A DNA stretch of 11,212 nucleotides from Alphaproteobacteria bacterium (GTDB lineage: Bacteria > Pseudomonadota > Alphaproteobacteria > Sphingomonadales > Emcibacteraceae): contig NVTJ01000039.1 of the NCBI GenBank assembly GCA_002401545.1, positions 10,403-21,614 on the forward strand, written 5' to 3'. The notes under the pieces were generated by a model. The model ran no database searches, had not been told where the DNA came from, and saw nothing but the letters and a program-made list of their open reading frames with translations. This document shows positions 1 through 8,238 of the stretch, one piece after another. The translations under genes were made by a program, and so were the position numbers. Within the stretch, counting starts at the first letter, position 1. Every line of letters starts with the position of its first letter.

Positions 1-1275
1 TATTTCACCGGCGATCCCTTCCATCAGGATACTGGTGAATGCATGGTCCATGAGACAGATGGTATTCTGGTTATAAAGAACGGGCTTATCCATGATGTGG
101 GTCCGGCGGTCAGGATATTACCCACGCTGGACCCGGCTGTGGAAATCACCTCTTATCCTGATTGCCTGATCATGCCGGGATTTATTGATACCCATACCCA
201 TTATGTCCAGATGGAAATCATCGCCTCTTTTGGCCATCAGCTCATCGACTGGCTGGAGGAATATACCTTTGTGGCGGAACAGAAATTCCATGACAAGGCC
301 TATGCCGACAGGGTTGCCGACAAATTCTGTGATCAGTTATTGCGTAATGGCACCACCACGGCGGCGGTATTCTGTACCACTTATCCGGGGTCGGTAGATG
401 CCCTGTTTGAACAGGCGGAAAAACGCAACATGCGGATGATTGCCGGCAAGGTCATGATGGACCGGAATGCCCCGGCGGCGCTGCTGGATACGGCAGAAAC
501 AAGTTACGAACAGTCCCGCGCCCTGATCGAAAAATGGCATGACAGGGGCCGGGCATCCTATGCCATCACTCCCCGTTTTGCCCCGACCAGTTCAGCGGCA
601 CAGCTGGAGGCGGCCGGAACGCTCAAAAAAGAATATCCCACCGTCCATATACAGTCACATATTTCAGAAAACAGGGCTGAAATAGACTGGGTTAAAAAAC
701 TTTTTCCCCATTGCACGGATTATCTCGATGTCTATGACCGTTTCGGATTGCTGGGGGACCGGACAGTTTTGGCTCATGGTATTCATCTGACGGCATCAGA
801 GCGCAAACGACTGTCAGAAAGTGGTGCCGCCCTGTCCCATTGCCCCACATCCAATCTGTTTCTGGGCAGCGGCTTGTTTGATATTAACCGCCTTCTGCAA
901 AATAACGCACCCGTAAAACTGGGTATTGGAACGGATATCGGCGCCGGCACCAGCTTTTCACTGCTGCAAACCATGGGAGAGGCCTATAAAATATCTCATC
1001 TGAGCGGGCAGGCCATGACAGCCCCACAGGCCTTTTATCTCGCCACTCTGGGCGGGGCACATGCCCTGAATATGGCGGACCATGTGGGAAGCTTTAAAAA
1101 AGGTCATGAGGCGGATTTTGTCGTTCTGGATATTAACGCCACCGATTTGATGGCCCATCGGGCGACCCATGCGGACAGCATCGAAGAAGTGCTGTTTATC
1201 CTGATGATTATGGGTGATGACCGGGCTGTGCGGGCCACTTATATAGCCGGACAGCCTTTATGGTCAGCCTTGTAA
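1..1275 (+). CDS. guaD: Guanine deaminase, 5'-truncated by the window edge
   Basis: Hydrolyses guanine to xanthine and ammonia in purine salvage and catabolism; a cytosolic, zinc-dependent amidohydrolase. The frame is open from base 1, giving 424 visible residues against roughly 440 for E. coli GuaD, so only the extreme N-terminus is missing. The ATG at 43 is internal and is not the real start. Visible landmarks (window residue numbering) are the metal motif PGFIDTHTHY with HTH at 65-67, the guanine-binding RFAPTSS at 192-198, a zinc-ligand-type His in HISEN (220), AHGIHL (His 259), SHCPTSN at 279-285, and the conserved Asp of GTDIGAG (312). Long blocks such as MRMIAGKVMMDRNAP match my memory of E. 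coli GuaD almost residue for residue. All expected catalytic residues are present. The last 12 bases overlap the convergent phosphomannomutase gene, and no terminator hairpin was seen there. The substrate assignment is strong; the upstream neighbour is unknown. Confidence 0.95.
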   Translation, partial: YFTGDPFHQDTGECMVHETDGILVIKNGLIHDVGPAVRILPTLDPAVEITSYPDCLIMPGFIDTHTHYVQMEIIASFGHQLIDWLEEYTFVAEQKFHDKAYADRVADKFCDQLLRNGTTTAAVFCTTYPGSVDALFEQAEKRNMRMIAGKVMMDRNAPAALLDTAETSYEQSRALIEKWHDRGRASYAITPRFAPTSSAAQLEAAGTLKKEYPTVHIQSHISENRAEIDWVKKLFPHCTDYLDVYDRFGLLGDRTVLAHGIHLTASERKRLSESGAALSHCPTSNLFLGSGLFDINRLLQNNAPVKLGIGTDIGAGTSFSLLQTMGEAYKISHLSGQAMTAPQAFYLATLGGAHALNMADHVGSFKKGHEADFVVLDINATDLMAHRATHADSIEEVLFILMIMGDDRAVRATYIAGQPLWSAL

Positions 1276-2649
1276 TACCCTTAATATGGCCGCTGTTTTT
1301 TCTGTCATCAACGCCATATCGCCCTTTGATTCCACATTCAGCCGGACGACCGGTTCCGTATTGGAACGTCTCAGGTTGAACCGCCAATCGCGGAATTCCA
1401 GACTGATACCGTCTGTATCATCCTGGGCAATACTCTCTGCCTTGAATGCAGCCAGAACACGGTTAATGGCATCATCCGGGGCGTCCAGTTTACGGTTGAT
1501 CTCACCAGAGGACGGGAATTTTTCAATACGCGCGGCCACCATGCTGGAAAGAGACAACCCCTTGACGCAGATCATTTCTGCCACCAGCAACCAGGGAATC
1601 ATCCCGCTGTCACAATAAGAAAAATCCCGGAAATAATGATGGGCGCTCATTTCACCGCCATAAATAGCGTCTTCACTGCGCATACGTTCCTTCATGAAGG
1701 CATGTCCGGTTTTCGACATGATCGCCGTACCGCCGCAGGCCTCAACCAGATCAATTGTATTCCACGTCAGGCGCGGGTCATGGATGATGCGCGCGCCCCT
1801 CGCCTTTTGCAAAAAGGCCTCTGCCAGCAGGCCGACAATATAATATCCTTCAATGAACTCACCTTTTTCATCAAAGAAAAAACAGCGGTCAAAATCACCG
1901 TCCCATGCAATACCCATATCAGCCCCATGGGCAAGCACCGCATTCGATGTATCGGCCCGGTTTTCCACCAATAGAGGGTTGGGAATACCATGGGGGAAAT
2001 TGCCGTCCGCTTCATGATAAACCTTGATAAATTCTATGGGCACACCGGCTTTGGTGAAGGCCGCCTCAAGGGCATCAACCACATGCCCCGCCGCCCCGTT
2101 GCCCGAATTAACCACAAGTTTCAGAGGTCGGATATTGGACGGCTCTATATAAGTCATCAAATGATCAACATAGGCCTCAAGTGTGGATTTTTTTGTCAGT
2201 TTTCCGCGCCCGGTCACTTGCCCGAAATCATTATTTTCAGCCAGTCGCCGTATCTCAAAAAGGCCGCTATCACCGCTGATGGGTCTGGCCTCTTTTCTAA
2301 CCAGTTTCATCCCGTTATAATCCATCGGGTTATGACTGGCGGTGACCTCTATTCCGCCATCAATCCCGAGATATTTCGTGGCAAAATAAATCTCTTCCGT
2401 GCCGGTCATTCCGATGTCAATCACATCAACACCGCAATCCAGCAGACCTTCACTGACGGCAGCTTTCAGCGCCTCAGACGTCAGTCGAACATCGCCGCCC
2501 ACCACAACGGATTGCGGCTTCAGGAATTCGCCAAATGCCCGGCCAATCCGGTAGGCAATATCAATGTTTAATTCCGTTCCAAGCTGACCCCTTATGTCAT
2601 AAGCTTTAAAACAGGTAAGTGTCTTCTTGTCTGACGATGAATTCTTCAT
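1264..2649 (-). CDS. manB: Phosphomannomutase (CpsG/ManB type)
   Basis: Interconverts mannose-6-phosphate and mannose-1-phosphate, feeding GDP-mannose for polysaccharides and glycoconjugates; cytosolic, alpha-D-phosphohexomutase superfamily. The 461 residues match the usual length (about 456 in E. coli CpsG). Seen in order: the N-terminal LTCFKAYDIRG block (11-21), the phosphoserine loop EVTASHNPMDYNG (Ser105), the Mg-binding DGDFDR loop (250-255), the sugar-recognition loop GEMSAHHYF (332-340) and the phosphate-binding RRSNTEPVVRLN loop (427-438). All four active-site loops are intact, so it should be active. The first residues MKNSSSDKK are a short non-conserved extension. The start is supported by a good Shine-Dalgarno four bases upstream that overlaps the PEPC-like stop, so this is the last gene of a phosphatase / PEPC-like / manB operon. 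The CpsG-like signature argues for phosphomannomutase, though dual phosphoglucomutase activity as in AlgC cannot be excluded. The 3' end overlaps guaD by 12 bases. Confidence 0.95.
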   Translation of the reverse strand: MKNSSSDKKTLTCFKAYDIRGQLGTELNIDIAYRIGRAFGEFLKPQSVVVGGDVRLTSEALKAAVSEGLLDCGVDVIDIGMTGTEEIYFATKYLGIDGGIEVTASHNPMDYNGMKLVRKEARPISGDSGLFEIRRLAENNDFGQVTGRGKLTKKSTLEAYVDHLMTYIEPSNIRPLKLVVNSGNGAAGHVVDALEAAFTKAGVPIEFIKVYHEADGNFPHGIPNPLLVENRADTSNAVLAHGADMGIAWDGDFDRCFFFDEKGEFIEGYYIVGLLAEAFLQKARGARIIHDPRLTWNTIDLVEACGGTAIMSKTGHAFMKERMRSEDAIYGGEMSAHHYFRDFSYCDSGMIPWLLVAEMICVKGLSLSSMVAARIEKFPSSGEINRKLDAPDDAINRVLAAFKAESIAQDDTDGISLEFRDWRFNLRRSNTEPVVRLNVESKGDMALMTEKTAAILRVLQG

Positions 2650-2653
2650 TGCA

Positions 2654-2659
2654 CCCCTT
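2654..2659 (-). promoter_or_regulatory. Shine-Dalgarno of manB overlapping the preceding stop codon
   Basis: On the minus strand AAGGGG sits four bases before the manB ATG, and its first two bases belong to the TAA stop of the PEPC-like gene (2658-2660). It fixes the manB start and suggests translational coupling of the two genes. Confidence 0.75.
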
Positions 2660-5471
2660 AACCTATGGCACCAATATGAGCCGACAGAGCCTGTGAGATT
2701 TTCCGGATCTGATTATAGATCATTTCGATCTCGTCGAATATCTGCTTGTTTTCATACTTATAACCGTGAGTATCATCGCCGGAGAAGCTGATCCTTTCCG
2801 GGTTGTCCGGGTCAATCTCGTAAGCCCCTTCCAGGGGAAAAATCTCGCGCAATAGCAACAGCGTCGGTGAAACCTGAAACCGCAAAATTCGCAAAATCAG
2901 GTCGTCAACACTCAAACCCTTATGATCCCTAAAGCGCGGAATCCGGGTGAGCAACAGGAATATACGCTGGATCAGGGCCATGCGCACCACATGAAGCAAG
3001 ACATAATGGCTGCGTTCCTTCGTGCTCAGGCTATAGGGGGGAGGAGCAATATCCCTTTCCTTCATCCCGTCACGCAAATACATCAAATCCTGCCGCAGGG
3101 TAAACTCAACGCGGTTTAATCCTTCAAATACTCCGTGTTTTTTAATCATCTTGGCAAGGCGCAACATACGGTCATGATCGTGGCTTTTATCTTCATACCG
3201 GGCCGAATGCATCCAGTAACGCGGCCGGAACAGAGAGGTATAGGCCCCGAGAAAATCCTCGTCAGTAACATCCATGGCGGCGAAGACCATTGTCATGATA
3301 TGGCGCAGGCGTGGTGACTGTTCATACATTTTCCAGAAACCATAGCCATCCTGCGCCATGGCCGTGCCAACCCCGCCAAGACTGTTGGCCAGATAGCCCA
3401 GTTGATGCAGCAGCATATTATTGGGGATCGCCCGGATCTGAGCCAGTTTCTCCAGCGGGCGGCTGACCACGCCCTCGTCCTGACGGATGGTCATGCGTGA
3501 GCCGGAAGGGTAGGAAATATCTGTTCCCAATATGGAAATCAGCTTCATAAAATCGGGATTGTCAGAAATATTGCTGTTATAGTTTTTAACGGTAAGGAAA
3601 AAATCCAGTGACCAGTCAGTATTTTTATAAAAAGGGTCCGGGGTATCCTCCACAGGTGACAGGATATTTTCCATCACCCGGCTTAAAGTGGCAAAGGCCA
3701 GGTCCGGCGTATGCAGCCACAGATAACCATCCCCGCCCTGCAGGCTGAATTCCTGTTTATAGGCAATATTATATTTTTTAACCAGACGGCGGGCCTGCGG
3801 CGTATGCATATAATCCAGCCGGCCACCGAAGCCATCCGGGTGCGCCCCGCGCCCGACGCTCTCCCCGCCGGTGTCAAAAATCACCAGTTCCACATCACCA
3901 AGATCAAACTTAGTCCACAGTTTGGCCAGTTTAATGCGCAGCCTTTCAATGGCAAGCCCCGCCGCCACCTGCCCCAGATAACGGCCCGCGTCGGAATAGC
4001 CTGCCTGAATACACAGCCGCCCCCGCCGCTTGACATAGGCAAAATAATGGGGGTTCTCCAACAATTCCTCGATCACCTCAGCCCCACGCACCAAGGCCTG
4101 ATCGGTCTCGAACAGGGGTGAGATATCCACATTGTCAGCCACCCCGAACAGCTTGGCATAACAGAGCGCGGCCAGCACCGTAAACGGGGTATCCGATTCC
4201 GCAATCAGAAACCGTATGGGCGTCTTGGGATCAATATATTTAACAAACTGAGCCACGATCATGAACAGCCGCTTGGCCGTGGTCTGCTCATGCAGGATCG
4301 TTTCATAACCGATGGTTTTCTCGGTAATATGATCCAGTAATTTACTGGCCGCCGTCATGTAACGCCGACGGCTTGTGGCATCATCCGGGTCTTTTTCCAG
4401 AGCCACCATGGGGCGGATCGCATTGTGCAGTTGCACCGCATTCAGCCGAAAATGTACGTGAGAGAAACCCGACCGGAAATTGGCAAAAACCGCCCGGAAG
4501 ATAATCAAATCAGCAACCTGATCATCCTTGGCACTCTTAATCAACTGATCCAGTTCGCTTAAAATAAGAGCCGGAAGATCAACAGCAGATGCCCGGCTTT
4601 TCACCATATGACGGGCAAAGTCCCGCACCGCCTGAGCATCATGGGCGTCACCGGGAATAGACTTAAGGTCTGTGGCAAACATATCTTCAAGCTGTTGTAA
4701 CAAATCAGAAACTTTACGCCCGCCCTGCCAGCGTGCCAGATAAACCTCACACTGGCGGTGGGCCATGCGGGTGCGGAATTTTACACTGTCTATCCATGTG
4801 ATATCATCGCGCCCGTCCACATCAAAGCCAACCCAGCTTGCCGATGTGAGCAGTTTCAGGTCGAGCGTCTTCCAGTCATCGGGATAGACCTCCTGCGCCA
4901 CCCTGAGTACCACTTCATACAGGCGAATAATCGCCTGTTGCAGGTTAAGCAGGGCCTTCTCCGACTGGTCGAATTCATAATTCAGGGTCAGACCATCGTC
5001 AGGACGGTCTTTGCAGTTCCTGATCTTTATCATAGCCTGCTCGTGCGTCAGGGAGCCATCAATCAGCCCGGCCAATATGTCATATTGACCCTGACTGAAA
5101 CCAAAAGTGGGGTGGCCGGTAATGACAATGCCCACCAGTTCACGTTGAATGATTTCCTGAAATTCCAGGAAGGACCGGTCCTGGCTGATCTGGCGAAAAC
5201 AATCGGCTAGCCGCGCCTGGTTTTTCAGACTGTCGGTTTCCTGCAGATAGGCCCGCGCCCGCTTGCCCCGGCTTAAAAGACCATGAACGGATAGCTCCGC
5301 CACCATGTCATCGACCTCTGCGGCGGGCATATTCCCCGCCTTCATACGTTTCAACAGGCGGTATGACATCTGCTGGTAGGGATTAACCAGCGGTGTCTCC
5401 TCTGACAAAAGACGACAGTCTTCCAGTTCGGCTAACAATCCAGCCAAAAGCGTTGAAGGATGATCAAACAT
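2658..5471 (-). CDS. Divergent phosphoenolpyruvate carboxylase-family protein
   Basis: Homologue of PEP carboxylase, which makes oxaloacetate from PEP and bicarbonate. It has 937 residues, about 50 more than E. coli Ppc. I aligned landmarks by eye from memory of E. coli Ppc (its numbering in brackets): GHPTF with His120 (H138); ASWVGFDVDGRDDITW at 211-226 (GSWIGGDRDGNPNVT); Arg342 (R396); PLFET with Glu455 (metal ligand E506); GYSDAGRYLG with Asp494 (metal ligand D543); FDTGGESVGRGAHP at 532-545 (FHGRGG-VGRGG-P loop, Arg541 = R587); GSR with Arg659 (R699); and IRAIP with Arg680 (R713). Apparent substitutions are K546 to Arg497, H579 to Asp533 and R581 to Gly535, and the C-terminus is HIGAIG instead of the usual NTG ending. 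Family membership is well supported, but ordinary PEPC activity is uncertain: it could be a divergent functional subfamily or have another role. It lies 17 bases after the phosphatase gene and 8 before manB. The ATG at 5471 has only a weak ribosome site. Confidence 0.8.
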   Translation of the reverse strand: MFDHPSTLLAGLLAELEDCRLLSEETPLVNPYQQMSYRLLKRMKAGNMPAAEVDDMVAELSVHGLLSRGKRARAYLQETDSLKNQARLADCFRQISQDRSFLEFQEIIQRELVGIVITGHPTFGFSQGQYDILAGLIDGSLTHEQAMIKIRNCKDRPDDGLTLNYEFDQSEKALLNLQQAIIRLYEVVLRVAQEVYPDDWKTLDLKLLTSASWVGFDVDGRDDITWIDSVKFRTRMAHRQCEVYLARWQGGRKVSDLLQQLEDMFATDLKSIPGDAHDAQAVRDFARHMVKSRASAVDLPALILSELDQLIKSAKDDQVADLIIFRAVFANFRSGFSHVHFRLNAVQLHNAIRPMVALEKDPDDATSRRRYMTAASKLLDHITEKTIGYETILHEQTTAKRLFMIVAQFVKYIDPKTPIRFLIAESDTPFTVLAALCYAKLFGVADNVDISPLFETDQALVRGAEVIEELLENPHYFAYVKRRGRLCIQAGYSDAGRYLGQVAAGLAIERLRIKLAKLWTKFDLGDVELVIFDTGGESVGRGAHPDGFGGRLDYMHTPQARRLVKKYNIAYKQEFSLQGGDGYLWLHTPDLAFATLSRVMENILSPVEDTPDPFYKNTDWSLDFFLTVKNYNSNISDNPDFMKLISILGTDISYPSGSRMTIRQDEGVVSRPLEKLAQIRAIPNNMLLHQLGYLANSLGGVGTAMAQDGYGFWKMYEQSPRLRHIMTMVFAAMDVTDEDFLGAYTSLFRPRYWMHSARYEDKSHDHDRMLRLAKMIKKHGVFEGLNRVEFTLRQDLMYLRDGMKERDIAPPPYSLSTKERSHYVLLHVVRMALIQRIFLLLTRIPRFRDHKGLSVDDLILRILRFQVSPTLLLLREIFPLEGAYEIDPDNPERISFSGDDTHGYKYENKQIFDEIEMIYNQIRKISQALSAHIGAIG

Positions 5472-5488
5472 AAAAAAATTACCGTTGT

Positions 5489-7039
5489 TTAAGGTTGTGG
5501 CTCCCCGCCTATAGCATGATACATGACGTGAAAAATATAATTTTCTTCAACCACACCCCGAATGAGATGGGCCGAAGGCCCCCGGGCATAAATAGCCACA
5601 TCCTCCCCGCCATGTGTTTCACTAATAAACGGAACAAGGGCTTGTTGTTTGAAATCTTTCGCTTTTGTATCCACATTGGAGAGATCACCCCGGGGCTGAT
5701 TTATTTTTGCGCCAGCACCTGAATAATAACCCAGAGTAGTATAGGGCATATTATCCAATGCCAGGGCAAAACCCTTGTCCGAGATGGCGCCCCTCTTATT
5801 TCCAATCACTTTACCCAGAATGGGATTGCCCCGGACCGGATATCCCGCCATGGTGAAAACATGCGAATGATCCGCTGTGACAATAATAAGGGTGTCTTCA
5901 CGGCTGGTCATTTCCACGGCTTTTCTCACTGCTTCTGCCAGGGCAACCGTATCATCCAAGGCCCGGTAGGCATTATTGTTATGATGAGCATGATCAATCC
6001 GCGCCGCTTCCACATACAGGAAATAGCCATCATTTTTTTGCTGAAGAATTTGAAGCGCCTTTTCTGTCATGGCCATCAGCGACGGTTCGCCGCCTTTGTC
6101 CGAGGAGCGGTCCGCTTCATACGCCATATGGCTGGCATTGAATAGCCCAAGAACAGGGCCGTTTTTCTTCAAGTCAAGGCTGTCAAACATCTGTTCATTC
6201 CAGATATACTGGCCCGAATTATGTTTCTGCTGCCACTCGGAAATAAGATTTCTTTTGTCTGTTCTTTTGCCTTTTCCCCCTTCGGGGTCTGTGACAGAAC
6301 GGGGCAGGAAATTTTGCCGTCCGCCGGCAAAAGCGACCTCAATGCCGTCACCATAGGAAAACTCAACAAATTGAAGGGCGATGTCCTTGCATCCGGCGGC
6401 CTTTTCCGTTTCGGGCATATCAGAATCACTTTCCCAATACCGGTCCGGCACATGGGCATAGGCCGTGGCTGGTGTGGCATGGGTCAGGCGTGCGGTTGAA
6501 ATAATACCCGTGGCCATGCCATGCTGCTCCGCCAGTTCGAGAAAACTGGTCGCATGATGGCCCGTCGCAGAGGCGCAATCGCCCAGAGTGATAGACTGAT
6601 CAACAGATATGACCCCGGCCTTTGATTTTACCCCGGTCATAAAAGCTGTTGCCGTGCCCGCAGAATCAGATACCTGCATATTGGTGTTATAGGTTTTTGA
6701 CAGGGCCACATTGGGAAAATTTTCCCAGGAAAGAATATTCTCTTCCCCAGTCAATCCCCGATTTTGGCCGTCAAAAATTCGCGCCGCCGTAACGGTACTG
6801 ACGCCCATACCATCACCAATGAATAAAATAATATTTTTGGCCTTCCCGATGATCGGCTTATGGGATAAATTCTGCCGTAACACTTCCTGTGCCGAAGAAA
6901 ACCAGACATTATCCCGTTGCGGCAATATAAGGTCAGATTTTTCTGCCTCAACGCCACATGACGACAAGATAAATAAAGAAATGCCAAACACCATATGACG
7001 TCTGGTGCCAAGGCTCTTTTTTAAATAGTTCAAAAACAT
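5489..7039 (-). CDS. Alkaline phosphatase, predicted exported lipoprotein
   Basis: Metal-dependent phosphomonoesterase that releases phosphate from organic esters outside the cytoplasm. It has 516 residues. The N-terminus has basic residues, a TRR pair at 12-14, a hydrophobic stretch and a lipobox LSSC with Cys28, implying a lipid-anchored periplasmic or outer-membrane protein. Catalytic features are FIGDGMG (Asp76 metal ligand), DSAGTATA with nucleophile Ser126, THATPATAYAHVPDR (His187, phosphate-binding Arg200), VEAARIDHAHH (Glu344, Asp349, His353), TADHSH (Asp390, His391) and ETHGGED (His476). The full two-zinc plus Mg site is present. The HATP-AYAH-DR block resembles animal alkaline phosphatases and their bacterial relatives more than E. 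coli PhoA, so I do not use phoA as symbol. It is the first gene of the likely operon with the PEPC-like and manB genes. No recognisable Pho box was seen upstream. The ATG at 7039 was kept because it gives a complete signal peptide, although its Shine-Dalgarno is poor. Confidence 0.92.
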   Translation of the reverse strand: MFLNYLKKSLGTRRHMVFGISLFILSSCGVEAEKSDLILPQRDNVWFSSAQEVLRQNLSHKPIIGKAKNIILFIGDGMGVSTVTAARIFDGQNRGLTGEENILSWENFPNVALSKTYNTNMQVSDSAGTATAFMTGVKSKAGVISVDQSITLGDCASATGHHATSFLELAEQHGMATGIISTARLTHATPATAYAHVPDRYWESDSDMPETEKAAGCKDIALQFVEFSYGDGIEVAFAGGRQNFLPRSVTDPEGGKGKRTDKRNLISEWQQKHNSGQYIWNEQMFDSLDLKKNGPVLGLFNASHMAYEADRSSDKGGEPSLMAMTEKALQILQQKNDGYFLYVEAARIDHAHHNNNAYRALDDTVALAEAVRKAVEMTSREDTLIIVTADHSHVFTMAGYPVRGNPILGKVIGNKRGAISDKGFALALDNMPYTTLGYYSGAGAKINQPRGDLSNVDTKAKDFKQQALVPFISETHGGEDVAIYARGPSAHLIRGVVEENYIFHVMYHAIGGEPQP

Positions 7040-7079
7040 TTTTGATCTTATCCGTGGTTTAAAGAAATAAAGTATAAAT

Positions 7080-7085
7080 ATTATA
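7080..7085 (-). promoter_or_regulatory. Candidate -10 box for the phosphatase operon
   Basis: A perfect TATAAT on the minus strand lies about 40 bases before the phosphatase ATG, a normal distance for a promoter. No convincing -35 element is found at 16-18 bases spacing, and the surroundings are extremely AT-rich, so chance occurrence is possible. It forms an inverted repeat with TATAAT on the plus strand at 7092-7097. Confidence 0.3.
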
Positions 7086-7120
7086 ATACGGTATAATGGT
7101 ATATATATTTTATTATTATA

Positions 7121-7149
7121 TTGAATGTAATATTTTTTTTATTTATATT
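7121..7149 (+). promoter_or_regulatory. Candidate sigma-70-like promoter of iolG
   Basis: TTGAAT (7121-7126) and TATATT (7144-7149) are separated by exactly 17 bases and point toward iolG. The inverted repeat at 7166-7192 would lie just downstream of the expected transcription start, a typical repressor position. Such matches arise easily in AT-rich DNA, so this is tentative. Confidence 0.35.
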
Positions 7150-7233
7150 CTGCCGATAGCGATAAATACCAAATTATTTTATAAGCTGGTATAAATCAAC
7201 ATTCCATTTTCTAGACTTATTGTGAAAGTAAAC

Positions 7234-8238
7234 ATGACTAACATAAATTCTTCTATTCCCATAGCCTTAATTGGCGCGGGCCGTATCGGCAAAATTCATG
7301 CGGGCAATGCCAGCCGGAACCCTGCCCTGAATCTGAAATATATCGTTGATGGCTACCAGTTAGCACGGGATGATGTCACCGCAGCAACCGGAGCGGAAGA
7401 AGCCAGTCTGGCCCAGGTCTTCGCCGATGACAGCATCAAAGGTATCATCATAGCCAGCAGCACCGACACCCACGCTGACCTTATCGAACAGGGCGCCAGG
7501 GCGGGCAAAATTATTTTCTGTGAAAAGCCCGTAGACCTTGATTTATCCAGGGTTGACCAATGCCTGAAGACTGTGGAAGAAAATTCTGTACCGCTGCTCG
7601 TGGGATTTAACCGCCGTTATGACCCCCATTTTTCGGCCCTGCATCGCCGCCTGAAAAATGGGGAGATCGGCACCATAGAACAGATCGTGATTACCAGCCG
7701 CGACCCTTCCCCGCCACCAGCGGAATATATTGCGGTAAGTGGTGGTATATTCAGGGATATGACCATCCATGATTTTGATATGGCCCGGTGGCTGCTGGAC
7801 AGCAAGATAATCTCAATTCAGGCCACAGGAAGCTGCATGGTTGACCCTGCCATTGGCGAACAGGGCGATATTGACACCGCAATCATTGTCCTGAAGACCG
7901 AAAGTGGCGCCATCTGTTCCATCATCAACAGCCGCCGCGCGGTATATGGTTATGATCAACGCATCGAGGCCTTTGGCTCGAAAGGTCTGCTTCAGGTCGC
8001 CAATGTTACGGAAGATCAAGTCTCCGCAATTACCCCCCAAGGCATGACCGGCCCCCGAATCGGGAATTTCTTTCTGGAGCGTTATGCCGCCGCCTATGAG
8101 CAGGAAATGAATCATTTTGCCGACGTTCTGAAAGGCACCGCCACCCCCCTGACCACGGGACACGATGGCCGACAGGCATTGGCGCTGGCCGAAGCCGCGC
8201 TACGCTCCCTGAAGACGGGAAAAACGATTTTTTTATGA
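7234..8238 (+). CDS. iolG: Inositol 2-dehydrogenase (Gfo/Idh/MocA family)
   Basis: Oxidises myo-inositol to scyllo-inosose with NAD+, the first step of inositol catabolism in the cytosol. Numbered from the ATG at 7234 (334 residues, family-typical), it shows the Rossmann motif GAGRIGKIHAGN (14-25), the EKPVDL motif with catalytic Lys98, GFNRRYDPHF (124-133), and DMTIHDFDMARW with catalytic Asp175 and His179, matching the Lys/Asp/His triad of characterised inositol dehydrogenases. A GTG at 7222 in frame would add four residues but has no Shine-Dalgarno; the ATG at 7234 is preceded by a weak GAAAG and gives a standard N-terminus, so I prefer it. Related Gfo/Idh/MocA enzymes act on other sugars, but iolB and an RpiR regulator nearby support the inositol assignment. 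The TGA directly abuts the stop of the convergent lipoprotein gene, with no room for a separate terminator. Confidence 0.88.
   Translation: MTNINSSIPIALIGAGRIGKIHAGNASRNPALNLKYIVDGYQLARDDVTAATGAEEASLAQVFADDSIKGIIIASSTDTHADLIEQGARAGKIIFCEKPVDLDLSRVDQCLKTVEENSVPLLVGFNRRYDPHFSALHRRLKNGEIGTIEQIVITSRDPSPPPAEYIAVSGGIFRDMTIHDFDMARWLLDSKIISIQATGSCMVDPAIGEQGDIDTAIIVLKTESGAICSIINSRRAVYGYDQRIEAFGSKGLLQVANVTEDQVSAITPQGMTGPRIGNFFLERYAAAYEQEMNHFADVLKGTATPLTTGHDGRQALALAEAALRSLKTGKTIFL

Larger units (their letters stand above)
7040..7233. promoter_or_regulatory. Divergent AT-rich control region between the phosphatase gene and iolG
   Basis: This spacer of about 190 bases separates two divergent genes and must hold both promoters. 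It contains GGTATA-type repeats (7090-7095, 7098-7103, 7188-7193) and an inverted repeat ATACCA (7166-7171) / TGGTAT (7187-7192) with 15 bases between arms, lying 41-67 bases before the iolG ATG. That placement would suit an operator, but no known IolR site such as GGAA-N6-TTCC was found. No small gene is evident. Confidence 0.5.

Noticed and set aside
1990..2571. Plus-strand open frame of 193 codons
   Set aside because: Lies wholly antisense to manB, whose protein matches its family along its full length; no domain is recognisable in the antisense product.
4758..5210. Plus-strand open frame of 150 codons, and another at 3711-4121
   Set aside because: Both are antisense to the PEPC-like gene, have no recognisable motif and no good ribosome site; they arise from codon bias of the real gene.
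5472..5488. Possible internal terminator between the phosphatase and PEPC-like genes because of a T-run on the minus strand
   Set aside because: The 17-base gap has a T-run but no stable GC stem before it, so termination is not supported.
7080..7097. Inverted TATAAT pair as a transcription terminator or origin element
   Set aside because: The arms are only six A/T base pairs and lie between divergent genes; better read as overlapping -10-like sequences or chance.
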